Assembly (NCBI GenBank): GCA_033977085.1
Contig: CP138906.1
Location: 4,030,001 to 4,094,000 of the forward strand
Source: Apirhabdus apintestini
Lineage (GTDB): Bacteria; Pseudomonadota; Gammaproteobacteria; Enterobacterales; Enterobacteriaceae
DNA length: 64,000 nt
Direction of reading: 5' to 3'
Part shown: one piece after another, positions 30,595 to 41,631 of the stretch
How the letters are laid out: each line of letters starts with the position of its first letter
Position numbering within the stretch: position 1 is the stretch's first letter
Program-made: the position numbers and the translations under genes
The notes under the pieces: generated by a model
Databases searched by the model: none
What the model was told of the DNA's origin: nothing
Seen by the model: only the letters and a program-made list of their open reading frames with translations

Positions 30595-31366
30595 CGTTTA
30601 TCGCAGCGTTATAAGTAACGCCTTTAAAATCCTCGGTATTAGTAGACACACCGGCTTTTGCTGCGACATTATCATTAAAACGATAACCAGAGCCTACCGC
30701 AAGAGCATTCGTAGATTCATATCCACCAACCGACGTAGAGAGATTAAACCGGCCTACGCTGTATGGCTGGAATAAGCCAGATAAAGCGGCCTGTGAGGCA
30801 AATCCACGCTTCATTTTATTATCCAGGTTATCTACCCTATTATGCAAACTATTAATATCATTACGCATTTGGGCATTCTGTTGCGTTAGCGTACGATTGA
30901 CAATCTGCTGCTGAGTATTAACCCCTTCCTGTTGATGATTCCACTGATCCTGCCGCTGGTTAACCGTCGATTGCTGCTGATTAACCGAGGCTTGTTGGTT
31001 GTTTATCGATTCCTGACTTTTGTTCCATGTAGACTGATTCGCATTGGTATCAGCCTGCTTCTGATTAATATCACGCTGCTGATTGTTCAGACCTTCCTGG
31101 GCCTTATTCCACGCTGATTGGCTATCATTAATAGCGGACTGTTTCTTATTTACAGCCTCCTGATCCTTAACATGCTGAGTCAGCGTCGAATCAATACTAT
31201 CGACATTATTTTTTATATCAGAGAAATTTCCATTAGTAGCAGCCGATCCAGCATGACCATTGCTACTATCCACATTTGATGTCCAGTTGTTCCAGTCATT
31301 AGCATTCGCCACACTACTAACCATTACCCCTGACATAATTAAAGACAGCAATGATAATCTTTTCAT
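30584..31366 (-). CDS. Short YadA-type trimeric autotransporter (stalk plus anchor, no head)
   Basis: Starts MKRLSLLSLIMSGVMVSSVANA (signal peptide). Residues about 60-175 are Asn/Gln-rich coiled coil with recurring NQQ and NKxQ units (for example INNQQASVNQQQSTVNQ). Residues about 180-260 are a YadA-like anchor: a short coiled coil (INSLHNRVDNLDNKMKRGF) and four amphipathic strands ending AAINVEW with a terminal aromatic residue. At 260 residues it lacks the head domains used for adhesion by larger family members. Outer-membrane anchored trimer by family; ligand unknown. AT-rich surroundings suggest acquisition. Confidence 0.8.
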   Translation of the reverse strand: MKRLSLLSLIMSGVMVSSVANANDWNNWTSNVDSSNGHAGSAATNGNFSDIKNNVDSIDSTLTQHVKDQEAVNKKQSAINDSQSAWNKAQEGLNNQQRDINQKQADTNANQSTWNKSQESINNQQASVNQQQSTVNQRQDQWNHQQEGVNTQQQIVNRTLTQQNAQMRNDINSLHNRVDNLDNKMKRGFASQAALSGLFQPYSVGRFNLSTSVGGYESTNALAVGSGYRFNDNVAAKAGVSTNTEDFKGVTYNAAINVEW

Positions 31367-32293
31367 AGTTATTTCCATTTTAAATGACATCCATAAGAAC
31401 CACATAAAAGGAATTAAGATACAGCCTACAAATCAATTCCCATGCATTGAGATTATTCACAAAGAAGATTTAAACACAATACCAAAAACGAAAAAATAAA
31501 ATGTATATGAATAGGTTAATGTAAATAATCTCAATATACACAATATAACAAAAACACAATAACTAATTGATTTTATTGTAAAAATCAAATCCATGTAACA
31601 TTAAAATAAATTAAAATAATGTCTTTTCTTTAAGAAAAAAGGCCGGGCAAAATGATGATCTTTAGTTAAAGGTATAATAAACATTAAAAAGTTATTTTAT
31701 ATTATTAAACATTACCCCACTATCAGAGACGACATCCCGTTGTTTCTGCATTGATATTTTATTGTTGTCATCTCATTACCATGGTTACATGACAGCCGTG
31801 CTGCTTATGCTATATTCAGAAAAATGTTCATTACAATAGGAATAAAGCCATAAGAATGTATTCGGAGACATTAGTTCGTTATTCAAGAAATATGATAAAG
31901 AGAAATTATTCACAATTATCAATGTAGAAAATCGAGCAATAACTAACAATATCGCTTCATGCCGTGCAGGCTCGCATACAGATAGCTATTCTTATCCAGT
32001 ATTAACTTGGTTGGTTATAGTGTCGGAGATTGCTATTACCTAATGGGAAGAAAACATGATATTGCCGAACAATGAATTTAGAACCATAGCTAATATTGAA
32101 ACTCTGCTCAGTTTTGAGCGGAACTTCCCTACATTTCGAATAAAATTGCCGGGAGCACTTTAGGCCCTCTTCAGTCTTTCTCCCTTTAAACGGCGTGGAA
32201 ACCCCGGAACGTTTTAGCATAAGCCAGTTTTTATAGGTTCCGCCAAAACTTCTGTTAATAACCCTGTATCCAGGGTTCGACTTTTCGCTAACA
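31367..32293. other. Long AT-rich intergenic region
   Basis: About 930 bases between the YadA-type gene and repeat R3. Only short unconvincing frames are present. A promoter for the YadA-type gene should lie next to 31367. I see no recognisable gene, tRNA or IS remnant; it looks like decayed or acquired DNA. Confidence 0.5.
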
Positions 32294-32472
32294 GTAAAAA
32301 TCTTCCTTCATAGAAATAGGAGGCGGCACTGCTTTGATACCCGGGGGGCATACCAAATTCTTTAAAAAAGCCTCTGCCAGTCTTGTGAGATTTAAATCCC
32401 AAAACAACAGGGCAAAGCCAAAACCTGTTGATGACCACGCCCCAGGACGCGGTTTTCAGTTGGCAATAAAAA
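32294..32472 (+). repeat. Dispersed intergenic repeat, copy R3 (downstream of glmS)
   Basis: Same orientation relative to its gene as R1. Shares ACCAAATTCTTTAAAAAAGC, CTCTGCCAGTCTTGTGAGAT, GATTTAAATCCCAAAACAAC, TTGATGACCACGCCCCAGGA and GGTTTTCAGTTGGCAATAAA. The distal hairpin is degenerate (CTTCCTTCATAGAAATAGG). Its gene-proximal end is the T-tract of the glmS terminator. Confidence 0.88.
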
Positions 32473-32497
32473 CCCCGGATTTTATTCCGGGGTTTTT
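32468..32497 (-). terminator. Intrinsic terminator of glmS
   Basis: On the minus strand CCCCGGAATAAAATCCGGGG is followed by TTTTTATTGCC, where repeat R3 begins. Confidence 0.9.
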
Positions 32498-32512
32498 TAA
32501 TACAATATTAAC

Positions 32513-34342
32513 TCACTCAACCGTAACTGATTTCGCCAGATTGCGCGGCTGGTCTACATCAGTGCCTTTAATTAAAGCAACGTGATAAGACAGCAGTTGT
32601 AGCGGCACGGTATAAAATATCGGTGCAATCACCTCTTCAACGTGTGGCAATGAAATAACGTGCATTGTTTCACTATCAGTGAAACCTGCATTTTCATCGG
32701 CAAACACGTACAGGTGACCACCTCGCGCGCGAACCTCTTCAATATTCGACTTCAGCTTTTCCAGCAACTCATTGTTAGGCGCGACGACAATGACGGGCAT
32801 ATTGGCATCAATTAGCGCCAGCGGGCCGTGTTTGAGTTCACCAGCCGCATAGGCTTCTGCATGAATATAAGAAATTTCCTTCAGCTTGAGCGCGCCTTCC
32901 AGAGCGATGGGATACTGATCGCCACGCCCAAGAAACAGCGCATGCTGCTTATCAGAAAAATCCTCAGCCAATGTTTCAATTAGCTTGTCCTGAGAAAGCA
33001 TTTGCTCAATACGGCTAGGTAAGGCCTGCAGAGCATGGACAATATCCTGCTCGATAGCGGCATCTACACCTTTCAGGCGCCCTATTTTTGCCACCAGCAT
33101 CAATAGTACCGTTAACTGGGTAGTAAACGCCTTGGTAGAAGCCACGCCGATTTCCGTTCCCGCTTTAGTCATTAGCGCCAAATCAGACTCTCGCACCAGC
33201 GACGATCCGGCAACGTTACATATGGCAAGCGATCCTAAATATCCCAGCTCTTTAGACAAACGCAGTGCGGCCAGCGTATCTGCGGTTTCTCCCGACTGAG
33301 AAAGCGTTATCATTAGGCTATTGCGCCGCACGGCGGATTTGCGATAGCGAAACTCCGATGCGATTTCGACATCGCACGGTACGCCAGCCAGAGCTTCAAA
33401 CCAGTAGCGCGACACCATTCCGGAGTTATAAGACGTGCCGCAGGCAACGATTTGGATATGTTCAACCTGAGAGAGCAGCTCATCCGCCTGTGGGCCAATT
33501 TCACTAAGATCGACGGAGCCATGATTAATTCGCCCGACCAGGATATTTTTTATCGCGTTTGGCTGTTCGTAAATTTCTTTTTGCATGTAGTGGCGATAGA
33601 TCCCTTTATCACCCGCATCATATTGAAGGTTTGACTCCACTTCAGGGCGCGTTACCGCTTCCCCGGTGCGTGAAAAAATAGTCACGCTACGGCGAGTAAC
33701 TTCTGCAATATCGCCTTCTTCAAGGAAGATAAACCGCCGGGTTACCGGTAGCAGAGCCAACTGATCGGAAGCAATAAAGTTCTCTCCCACCCCAAGGCCA
33801 ATAACCAGTGGACTACCTGAGCGCGCGGCTAATAAAACATCGGGGTTGCGAGTATCTATAATTACAGTCCCGTATGCGCCACGTAATTGCGGGATTGCGC
33901 GCAGCACGGCATCGCGCAGCGATCCGCCCTGTTCCATTTCCCAGTGCACCAAGTGAGCAATCACTTCAGTATCGGTTTCTGAAGCAAAAACAAACCCGCG
34001 AGACTTTAACTCGTTGCGCAGTGGCTCGTAGTTTTCAATGATACCGTTATGCACTACTGCGATATGACCAGAAACATGAGGATGCGCGTTCGATTCTGAA
34101 GGCTCACCGTGCGTCGCCCAGCGCGTATGCGCTATACCAGTTCCACCGTGCAACGGCTGCGACTCCACCGCGCTAGCCAGCGCCTGCACTTTGCCGACAC
34201 GTCGCAAACGGGACATATTTCCTTTATCATCAACAACTGCCAGACCCGCTGAGTCATAGCCGCGATATTCCAGACGGCGTAATCCTTCCAGCAGAATTTC
34301 TGCGATATCGCGTTGCGCTACTGCGCCAACAATTCCACACAT
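32513..34342 (-). CDS. glmS: Glutamine-fructose-6-phosphate aminotransferase GlmS
   Basis: Makes glucosamine-6-phosphate from fructose-6-phosphate and glutamine, the first step towards UDP-GlcNAc. 609 residues: N-terminal glutaminase with catalytic Cys2 (MCGIVGAVAQRD), then two SIS domains (SQSGETADTLAALR, ALEGALKLKEISYIHAEAY), ending with the conserved KSVTVE. It lies 211 bases downstream of glmU; that spacer has GC-rich inverted repeats and is where GlmZ-type sRNA control acts in E. coli. The frame is intact. Confidence 0.97.
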   Translation of the reverse strand: MCGIVGAVAQRDIAEILLEGLRRLEYRGYDSAGLAVVDDKGNMSRLRRVGKVQALASAVESQPLHGGTGIAHTRWATHGEPSESNAHPHVSGHIAVVHNGIIENYEPLRNELKSRGFVFASETDTEVIAHLVHWEMEQGGSLRDAVLRAIPQLRGAYGTVIIDTRNPDVLLAARSGSPLVIGLGVGENFIASDQLALLPVTRRFIFLEEGDIAEVTRRSVTIFSRTGEAVTRPEVESNLQYDAGDKGIYRHYMQKEIYEQPNAIKNILVGRINHGSVDLSEIGPQADELLSQVEHIQIVACGTSYNSGMVSRYWFEALAGVPCDVEIASEFRYRKSAVRRNSLMITLSQSGETADTLAALRLSKELGYLGSLAICNVAGSSLVRESDLALMTKAGTEIGVASTKAFTTQLTVLLMLVAKIGRLKGVDAAIEQDIVHALQALPSRIEQMLSQDKLIETLAEDFSDKQHALFLGRGDQYPIALEGALKLKEISYIHAEAYAAGELKHGPLALIDANMPVIVVAPNNELLEKLKSNIEEVRARGGHLYVFADENAGFTDSETMHVISLPHVEEVIAPIFYTVPLQLLSYHVALIKGTDVDQPRNLAKSVTVE

Positions 34343-34553
34343 AATATGAGTTCCTGATAACGGCGTTTCCGCCAGCGTTGTCGCTAACCTGTCATACCGG
34401 AATACCGGCTCCCCGAGCCTTGTAGAGATTGGGGTTTTTTATAGGAAGTACCGGGGAGAATTTATATGATTCCCTTCCCCGGGCCTCTTTATGAAAAAGA
34501 GACCGAAAAGCGCCTTGGCACCCCCTCGGACATGAGAGGATGCCAAATAAATA

Positions 34554-35923
34554 CTATTTTTTCTTCGCCGGACGCTGCCAGCCTTGTTTGTGTACCTGAG
34601 GCACGCGGCTTAACACTAATTCGTTTTCCTGAATATCTCGCGTAACCGTAGTGCCAGCGGCTATCGTCGCCCCTGCGCCAACGGTAACCGGCGCGACCAG
34701 TTGCGTATCTGATCCTACAAAAACACCATCACCGATAATGGTTTTGAACTTATTAACACCATCATAGTTACAGGTGATGGTTCCTGCGCCAATATTCACG
34801 TTATCGCCAATATCTGCATCACCTAAATAGCTTAAATGCCCGGCTTTTGACCCCTTCCCGAGCCGCGCCTTTTTCATTTCAACAAAATTGCCTACGTGCG
34901 CACCAGTAGCAAGCTCAGCGCCCGGACGCAGACGGGCAAAAGGCCCGATCGAGCAATCAGACTCAAGCCTGGCGTCTTCAACAACGGAATAGGGGCTGAT
35001 TTCGCAGTCATCAGCAATCACACTGTTTTTGATTACACATCCGGTGCCAATTTTAACGCGATGCCCGAGCGTAACGCTGCCTTCAATAATGACATTGGTA
35101 TCAATCTCTACATCGCGCCCGTGAGCTAGCGTCCCACGTAAATCGAAACGAGCGGGATCGCGCAGCATAACGCCAGCCAGCAAAAGTTTCTCTCCCTGCT
35201 CGCGTTGATATTCTCTTTCAAGGCGAGATAACTGCAGGCGATTATTCACGCCTTCTACTTCGCTCAAACGCTCTGGCTGCACCGCAGAAATTTCCCGACC
35301 TTCTTGCCAGGCCATACCAATGACATCAGTAATATAATATTCGCCCTGCGCATTATTATTATCCAGACTGGCGAGCCAGCGTTTTAAATCCGCCCCGTTC
35401 GCAACCAAAATGCCGGTATTGATTTCCCTGATTTGGCGCTGCGTATCATTGGCGTCTTTATGCTCAACGATACCGCTAACTTTACCGTTATCCCGCGTAA
35501 TACGGCCATAACCGGTAGGATTGTCTAGCTCAACGGTCAATAATCCAATTCCACCCTCAGGCTTCGCGGCACAAAGGCGCGTTAACGTTTCAGCGGAGAT
35601 TAGCGGTACATCACCGTAAAGCATGAGTATGTCTTCGTCATCAGCAAAAAAGGCGCGGCTTGCTGCATGGCATGCCCGGTACCCAACTGCTCACGCTGTT
35701 CCACCCAATTGAGAGATTCAGTTTTTAACGTTTGCTTGAGCAATTCTCCACCATGCCCGTAGACCAGATGAATATTGCGCGCCCCTAATTCTTCAGCTGT
35801 ATCAATAACGTGCTGCACCATAGGCTTCCCCGCCAGAGTATGCAGTACCTTAGGTAAATCGGAGTACATGCGCGTTCCTTTACCAGCGGCAAGGATAACT
35901 ACGCTTAAAATACTGTTTAACAT
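34554..35923 (-). CDS. glmU: Bifunctional UDP-GlcNAc synthase GlmU (one-base frameshift)
   Basis: Acetylates glucosamine-1-phosphate and couples it to UTP, giving UDP-GlcNAc for wall and LPS. N-terminal uridyltransferase (VVILAAGKGTRMYSDLPKVL, QLGTGHA) and C-terminal left-handed beta-helix acetyltransferase (GPFARLRPGAELATGAHVG, NYDGVNKFKTIIGD). One T is missing in the T-run near 35652, where APFFADDEDILMLYGD is expected. Corrected length is 456 residues, as in E. coli. It is essential, so an error is likely. In E. coli atpC lies upstream; here there is AT-rich DNA and a FIST gene. Confidence 0.95.
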
Positions 35924-37340
35924 ATGCGTCCTGATTCTAACTTGTATGGAAAGTAAAACGACTTCACCCTAAAACTTCTACATATTTTTCATGTAAAAAT
36001 GGTTTGCTGAAAAAGCAATCACTAAACCTGTCTCTACGGCTTTGCATTTCAGGCCTTCACTCAAAATAGAGCAAACAAAGCGCGGGAAAAATGCGCTGTA
36101 AGCAGCAAACATACCGGATATTGCAAGAATAACGCTTTTTTTAACAGTAAAAGAAAACCTTTCATTGCTCGGCATCGCCGGGGGTACTTTACGTTTCTTT
36201 CGATGCCAATGGTGAAAGATGCAGACGAAAAAACCTTCTTCATAGCAATTATTTTACAGAAAAAATACATATACCAATATAAAAGGCATGCTGAAATTCA
36301 GGAAAATAGCTCTATTATCTCTGCGTTGAGAAGCCAACATATATTCGGAAATTGCGTTACTTCTAGAGTAAAGATAATAATAGAATAAAATTAAACACAA
36401 TCAACATTAATGCAACAATTATGAAAAATAAAAATAACATCTATCTTTTCAATAACTGAAGAAAACAAATTAAATTATTAAATAATAAACACTTCAATAA
36501 AAAACTGCGTTCATAATCAATCGAAAATTAATAATAAGAAATAAGCGGTAAAAATAAATCACTAACAAAATGACGATGCATTGATGATATTGCTCGTCAG
36601 GAAATAATAAGCAGCATAAAAGCAGCTGCAGGTGAAATTACATACAGGCTATCAGGAAGGTAGCATTTCAAACGACTTCAGGCATAAATAGCAACAATCA
36701 ATTCAAGAGAACAAAATACGTCGCCTCAGTAAGGCTATTTACTTCTTTTGCCTGTTAAACCAAACATCGGACGGTCAGACAATGGCACGAATCAGGGATA
36801 AGATACACTACCCAATTAAAAACAATCTGTTAAAAGCAAAGTTACATCATATAAAAACCATTACAAACAATGAGTTATTTTTAATTCATAACACTAATTC
36901 AACGGCCGTCGGTAAAAGAGATTACTATGGATATTTTGCTGACTTCCAGAATGTAGTACTTCAATACGTATCAAAGTAGCGATAATTACATATCTGGATA
37001 TACAAAAATAGTTCCACTCATTAGCTTCATATTTGTATAAGTCATAAACTGTAAATTATTATTTACCGACACACAGTGTTCTTGAAGGAAAACAGACAAA
37101 AGGAATATTGCTCATGTTAAGTAAAATGATAAAGAACTACTAATATAAGGTTGATAGCCACCTCATTGGCTGTTATCAAGAATGTTTCTCTATTGGGTAA
37201 TGCTTTCGGCACACCATATTATTAACAGATTAACGAAATATAATAAAATGAAAGAGTTATTAAATATAAAATCTATCATCCCCCGGTATTTAACCGAAAC
37301 AGACATAGTTTAAATAACGGGACTTTTAATTGTCATACCC
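35924..37340. other. Long AT-rich region upstream of glmU
   Basis: About 1.4 kb without a convincing gene. The glmU promoter should lie close to 35924. A 65-codon frame at 36782-36979 (MARIRDKIHYPIKNNLLKAK) has a GGACGG seven bases upstream, but nothing else supports it. The composition is far more AT-rich than the core genes, as in the other acquired regions. Confidence 0.5.
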
Positions 37341-37360
37341 CACCGGGATCGCTATCAGCA

Positions 37361-38122
37361 TTGGGATTATCTAAACACGCTGCCGGTATTTTGATGGTAT
37401 TTATTCCTCCCAATACTCAATTTTCTTCAGTAAGCCGTAGCTTTCAACAATTTACGACAAACCGATTAACTGTCTTAACATTGTCTTCCAGCGGTGCACT
37501 AAGTAGTAGCGGCGAGCGCACCACTTATTGCGATAGCACTAGCCAGGAAGGGAGCTGGATTTATCTTCCACAAAAATTAATTTCACATCATGAATCACAT
37601 ATTGTTGATTTACATACTAAAGACACACAAAATGCCGCAGATCGCATTCAAGCAATTCAACGCGAATTAGAATCATTACGGGTAAATACGCCTTTATCTT
37701 CCGATCGTACTTTCGCCCTTATCTATTGCGATGGACTTTCAGCATCGGAAGGCTTTCTGATGCAGGCCTGGTATAATAGCGGGCGTTTTCCTTGCCTGGC
37801 TATTGGTGGCTCAGCAGGAGGGAGAATTGAATTTGATGGAACCTGGATAGGTATCGATAACCACGTACTTCAAGGTAAAGCCGTGATTGTTTTTTGCCAA
37901 ATCGCGGAAGGGAAATCATTTGCGCCTTTTAAAAGCCAGAACTTCAAGCCAACGGCTAAAAGCTGGCTTATTGCCGAAGCCGATCCTATTGCTCGCACCG
38001 TCACATCAGTACTCGACGATAATGGGCAACAATATCCGTTCACCCATGCCCTGGCCGACCATTTAAATTGTTCTATTCACCAGCTTAGTGAACGACTTGA
38101 ATCACTGACTTTTGGAGTTAAG
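37361..38122 (+). pseudogene. FIST-domain sensory protein, 5' part, cut by IS copy C
   Basis: The frame matches a FIST N-domain protein: HAAGILMVFIPPNTQ, DRTFALIYCDGLSASEGFLM, PCLAIGGSAGGRIEFDGTW, GKAVIVFCQIAEGKSFAPFK, then the start of the FIST C part (ARTVTSVLDDNGQQYPFTHALADHL). FIST domains are small-ligand sensors often joined to chemotaxis or GGDEF output. The first codon is uncertain: the frame extends upstream without an ATG, so the start may be frameshifted. It ends at 38122 in the IS. Under the inversion model the rest should lie left of IS copy A, outside this window. Confidence 0.7.
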
Positions 38123-38190
38123 TGTCAACAACGGGTAAAAAGTGATCCACTTACCGTCACCACCAACGGTCTAATATTGATCCACCTTGC

Positions 38191-38968
38191 TTACTCAGGA
38201 TTAGCTTCCGCTATAACCCCGGCCTTTCGTTTCTGCTTCAGTCGATAGCTCTCTCCTTTTATCTGGACTACGTGTGAGTGATGTAAGATCCGGTCCAGCA
38301 TTGCCGATGTCAGGGCTGCATCACCCGCGAACGTCTGGTCCCACTGCCCGAACGGCAGGTTAGAGGTCAGGATCATCGCGCTCTTTTCGTAACGTTTGGC
38401 AATGACCTGGAAGAACAGCTTTGCCTCTTCCTGGCTGAACGGCAGATAGCCTATTTCGTCGATGATGAGCAGTTTGGGGGCCATGACACCGCGATTGAGT
38501 GTCGTTTTGTAACGCCCCTGACGCTGGGAAGTCGACAGCTGTAACAGCAGGTCCGCTGCTGTTGTGAAGCGAACCTTGATGCCCGCCCGTACTGCCTCGT
38601 AGCCCATGGCTATCGCCAGATGTGTTTTCCCCACGCCCGAGGGGCCCAGCAACACGATGTTTTCGTTACGTTCGATGAAGCTCAGGGAACGCAGCGACTG
38701 GATTTGCTTCTGAGGTGCGCCGGTGGCGAAGGTGAAGTCGTATTCCTCGAACGTCTTCACCGCCGGGAAGGCTGCCATCCGCGTGTACATCGCCTGTTTA
38801 CGCTGATGCCGGGCCAGTTTCTCCTCATGTAGCAGGTGCTCCAGGAAGTCCATATAGCTCCATTCCTGATCCACTGCCTGTTGCGACAGTGCCGGCGCCG
38901 CGCCGATAAGGCTGTCCAGCTGGGCTGTTCAGCAAGCACCATCAGCCGTTGATGTTGTAGTTCGACCA

Positions 38969-38972
<4 letters not shown>
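38191..38972 (-). pseudogene. istB: IstB ATPase of IS copy C
   Basis: Same protein as in copy A. The family-wide missing base near 38927 separates the natural start (MMVELQHQRLMVLAEQ) from the main frame, which is open from the ATG at 38874 to the stop at 38191 with Walker A GPSGVGKTHLA and Walker B LLIIDEIGYL intact. Confidence 0.88.
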
Positions 38973-39988
<1,016 letters not shown>

Positions 39989-40074
39989 AAGCTCCCCTGT
40001 ATTCAGAGGAGCAGATTAACCCCTGGATCAGTTTTCAACCGCTGGGGTGGATCAGTTTTGCACCGTTGGTAACA

Positions 40075-40454
40075 GCATGCTGGGTGGTCAGGGTGGCGAT
40101 CTGGGTAAATTCCAGTCCATTTTACAGTGGGTGAATCAGCAGGGCGGTGTTCAGGCCATTCTTGATAAGTTTCGTCAGGGCGGGCTGGCCGGCGTAGTTG
40201 AATCATGGATTAGTAGCTCAATGACCAACCAGAGCATTAGCGGTGAGCAAATTGAATCCGTGCTGGGTTCCCCGGCGATAAGCGAACTGGCGGGTAAACT
40301 CGGTATTGACGTGGGTAAAGCCTCTTCTTTACTGGCTGAATATCTCCCGCAAATCGTTGACAAACTTTCACCGGAAGGCGAAGTGAAAGCCGATAGCGGC
40401 AATGATTTGATGGCAAAAGGGCTGGACCTGCTCAAGGGAAAACTTTTCTCCTAA
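40075..40454 (+). pseudogene. yidB: yidB, main 3' part, separated from its start by IS copy C
   Basis: DUF937/YidB family. From GCATGC the frame reads LGGQGGDLGKFQSILQWVN and continues through SISGEQIESVLGSPAISELA and ASSLLAEYLPQIVDKLSPEG to GLDLLKGKLFS, all typical of YidB. The missing first ten codons are at 1094-1124. In the current arrangement there is no native start; a frame entering from the IS end is probably not translated. In E. coli yidB lies between yidA and gyrB. A terminator follows. Confidence 0.92.
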
Positions 40455-40467
40455 GCGTTCAGGCATC

Positions 40468-40494
40468 AAACCGCCGGCCTTCGCCGGTGGTTTT
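40468..40494 (+). terminator. Intrinsic terminator after yidB
   Basis: AAACCGCCGGCC-TTC-GCCGGTGGTTTT, 13 bases after the yidB stop. Confidence 0.85.
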
Positions 40495-40564
40495 CTGAAT
40501 GGGTTTACATAGACAAAACGCAATCAAGTAGCTATCCCATACTTAGCGTGTACGGACGTTATTT

Positions 40565-41060
40565 TTAATCTTTACCCCAGGATGTAGCCCGTTCATTCCA
40601 TGAGTCGTTGAATATGATATTTTCATCACAGTGTTGTTTCCATGTGATTTTCTCGTATTGCAGCAGAATGGTTTCAAGATAGGTGCCAGTATTTGATCCC
40701 GGATAGATATTGGGCGTAATTGAGGTTAGTTTTACACCTTCAAGAATAATATTGAAATATTCCTGTTCTTATCCTGCCTCATTAATTTGATACATTTTAA
40801 ACGTTGCCGTTTGCAGCGTTTTACCCGTGCTTAACGCTCTGAATAAAAGAGGGGTGATACGGTCAAACTCCTTCTGAAACATGACAGGCGTGTGTATGCG
40901 CGTACCCGTTAGTCTTCCCGTATTACCATCTACTGGTACATTAATGTTATGAGTGAATGAGTTCGAGCTCAATTGCTCCCTCGCGGCCCAAAATGAGCGA
41001 TGACCCAACCATCGGAGAGCCGTTTTCATCGGTTAACCATAAATAAACGGGGTTAGACAT
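40565..41060 (-). pseudogene. hcp: Hcp (TssD) type VI secretion tube protein, frameshift plus in-frame stop
   Basis: Starts MSNPVYLWLTDENGSPMVG and, after one extra base at GAGCTCGAAC near 40961, continues NSFTHNINVPVDGNTGRLTG, TRIHTPVMFQKEFDRITPLL and FKMYQINEAG. An in-frame TAA at 40769-40771 interrupts it before EQEYFNIILEGVKLTSITP and ITWK, with the family-typical end NDSWNERATSWGKD. Corrected length is about 164 residues, normal for this Hcp group. Hcp forms the secreted tube of type VI systems and can carry effectors. No other tss genes are present, so this is an orphan cassette. The stop suggests it is dead. Confidence 0.88.
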
Positions 41061-41083
41061 AAAACTTCCTTTTTTAATTGAGG

Positions 41084-41267
41084 TTATTTTTTGTATTTGT
41101 CAAATCTTGCAGTGAATTTAGGGGGTATAATAATAAGTGCTATAATTGAAATTATTGTTAATGGAAACCAGTATTCAGGAAAAAATTCAAGATAAAAAAC
41201 CAAATAGTATAAGACAGATAAATATAATCCCTTCGTTTAATATAAGAGATAGGAATCTTTTAAACAT
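41084..41267 (-). CDS. Small two-segment membrane protein in the hcp cassette (one-base frameshift)
   Basis: Starts MFKRFLSLILNEGIIFICLILFGF and, after removing one T from a T-run near 41193, continues YLEFFPEYWFPLTIISIIAL and IIIPPKFTARFDKYKK, 60 residues with two membrane segments. The ATG overlaps the upstream stop by eight bases, so it belongs to the cassette. Small membrane proteins beside secreted effectors are sometimes immunity proteins, but nothing here proves that role. Confidence 0.55.
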
Positions 41268-41631
41268 AGTATTCCCTCTTTATAATGTTGTAGATTTCAT
41301 CAAATTCTCGACCTAGATTCATTTGAACATTTTTTATTATATTAGTCATTACAGGTTCGATGAAATAATAAACCATTTCTAATTCATTTTTATAAAGGAT
41401 GGCGTAATATTTGGGGTCTAATGTTTTTAATCTGCGAGCGGCAAGAGCACATTGCTGATCGGTGCCAAATAACTGAAATAACCAAATTACATTAGGAATT
41501 CTTGCTGCAAGTTTTTCTATAACCGTCTTTGATACCAGATTTGCCATTGACAGTGATTCCGATAACGCAGTGGCAAGCCCTAGGCGAGTGACTTTGCTTA
41601 TTGGTATGGTGGTTATGACTTTGGCTATCAT
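41260..41631 (-). CDS. Unrecognised protein in the hcp cassette, second gene
   Basis: 123 residues from the ATG at 41631 (MIAKVITTIPISKVTRLGLA), which overlaps the upstream stop as ATGA. Mostly helical-looking, no signal peptide, ending NLGREFDEIYNIIKREYYV. AT-rich like its neighbours. Tight packing with hcp suggests a cargo, chaperone or immunity role, which is inference. No family recognised. The frame is intact. Confidence 0.6.
   Translation of the reverse strand: MIAKVITTIPISKVTRLGLATALSESLSMANLVSKTVIEKLAARIPNVIWLFQLFGTDQQCALAARRLKTLDPKYYAILYKNELEMVYYFIEPVMTNIIKNVQMNLGREFDEIYNIIKREYYV

Noticed and set aside
31406..32280. Hidden gene or prophage remnant in the long gap upstream of glmS repeat R3
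   Set aside because: Both strands show only short frames without start signals or recognisable motifs.
36782..36979. 65-codon open frame in AT-rich DNA
   Set aside because: No homology, no context and only a weak ribosome-binding site; left as part of the intergenic region.
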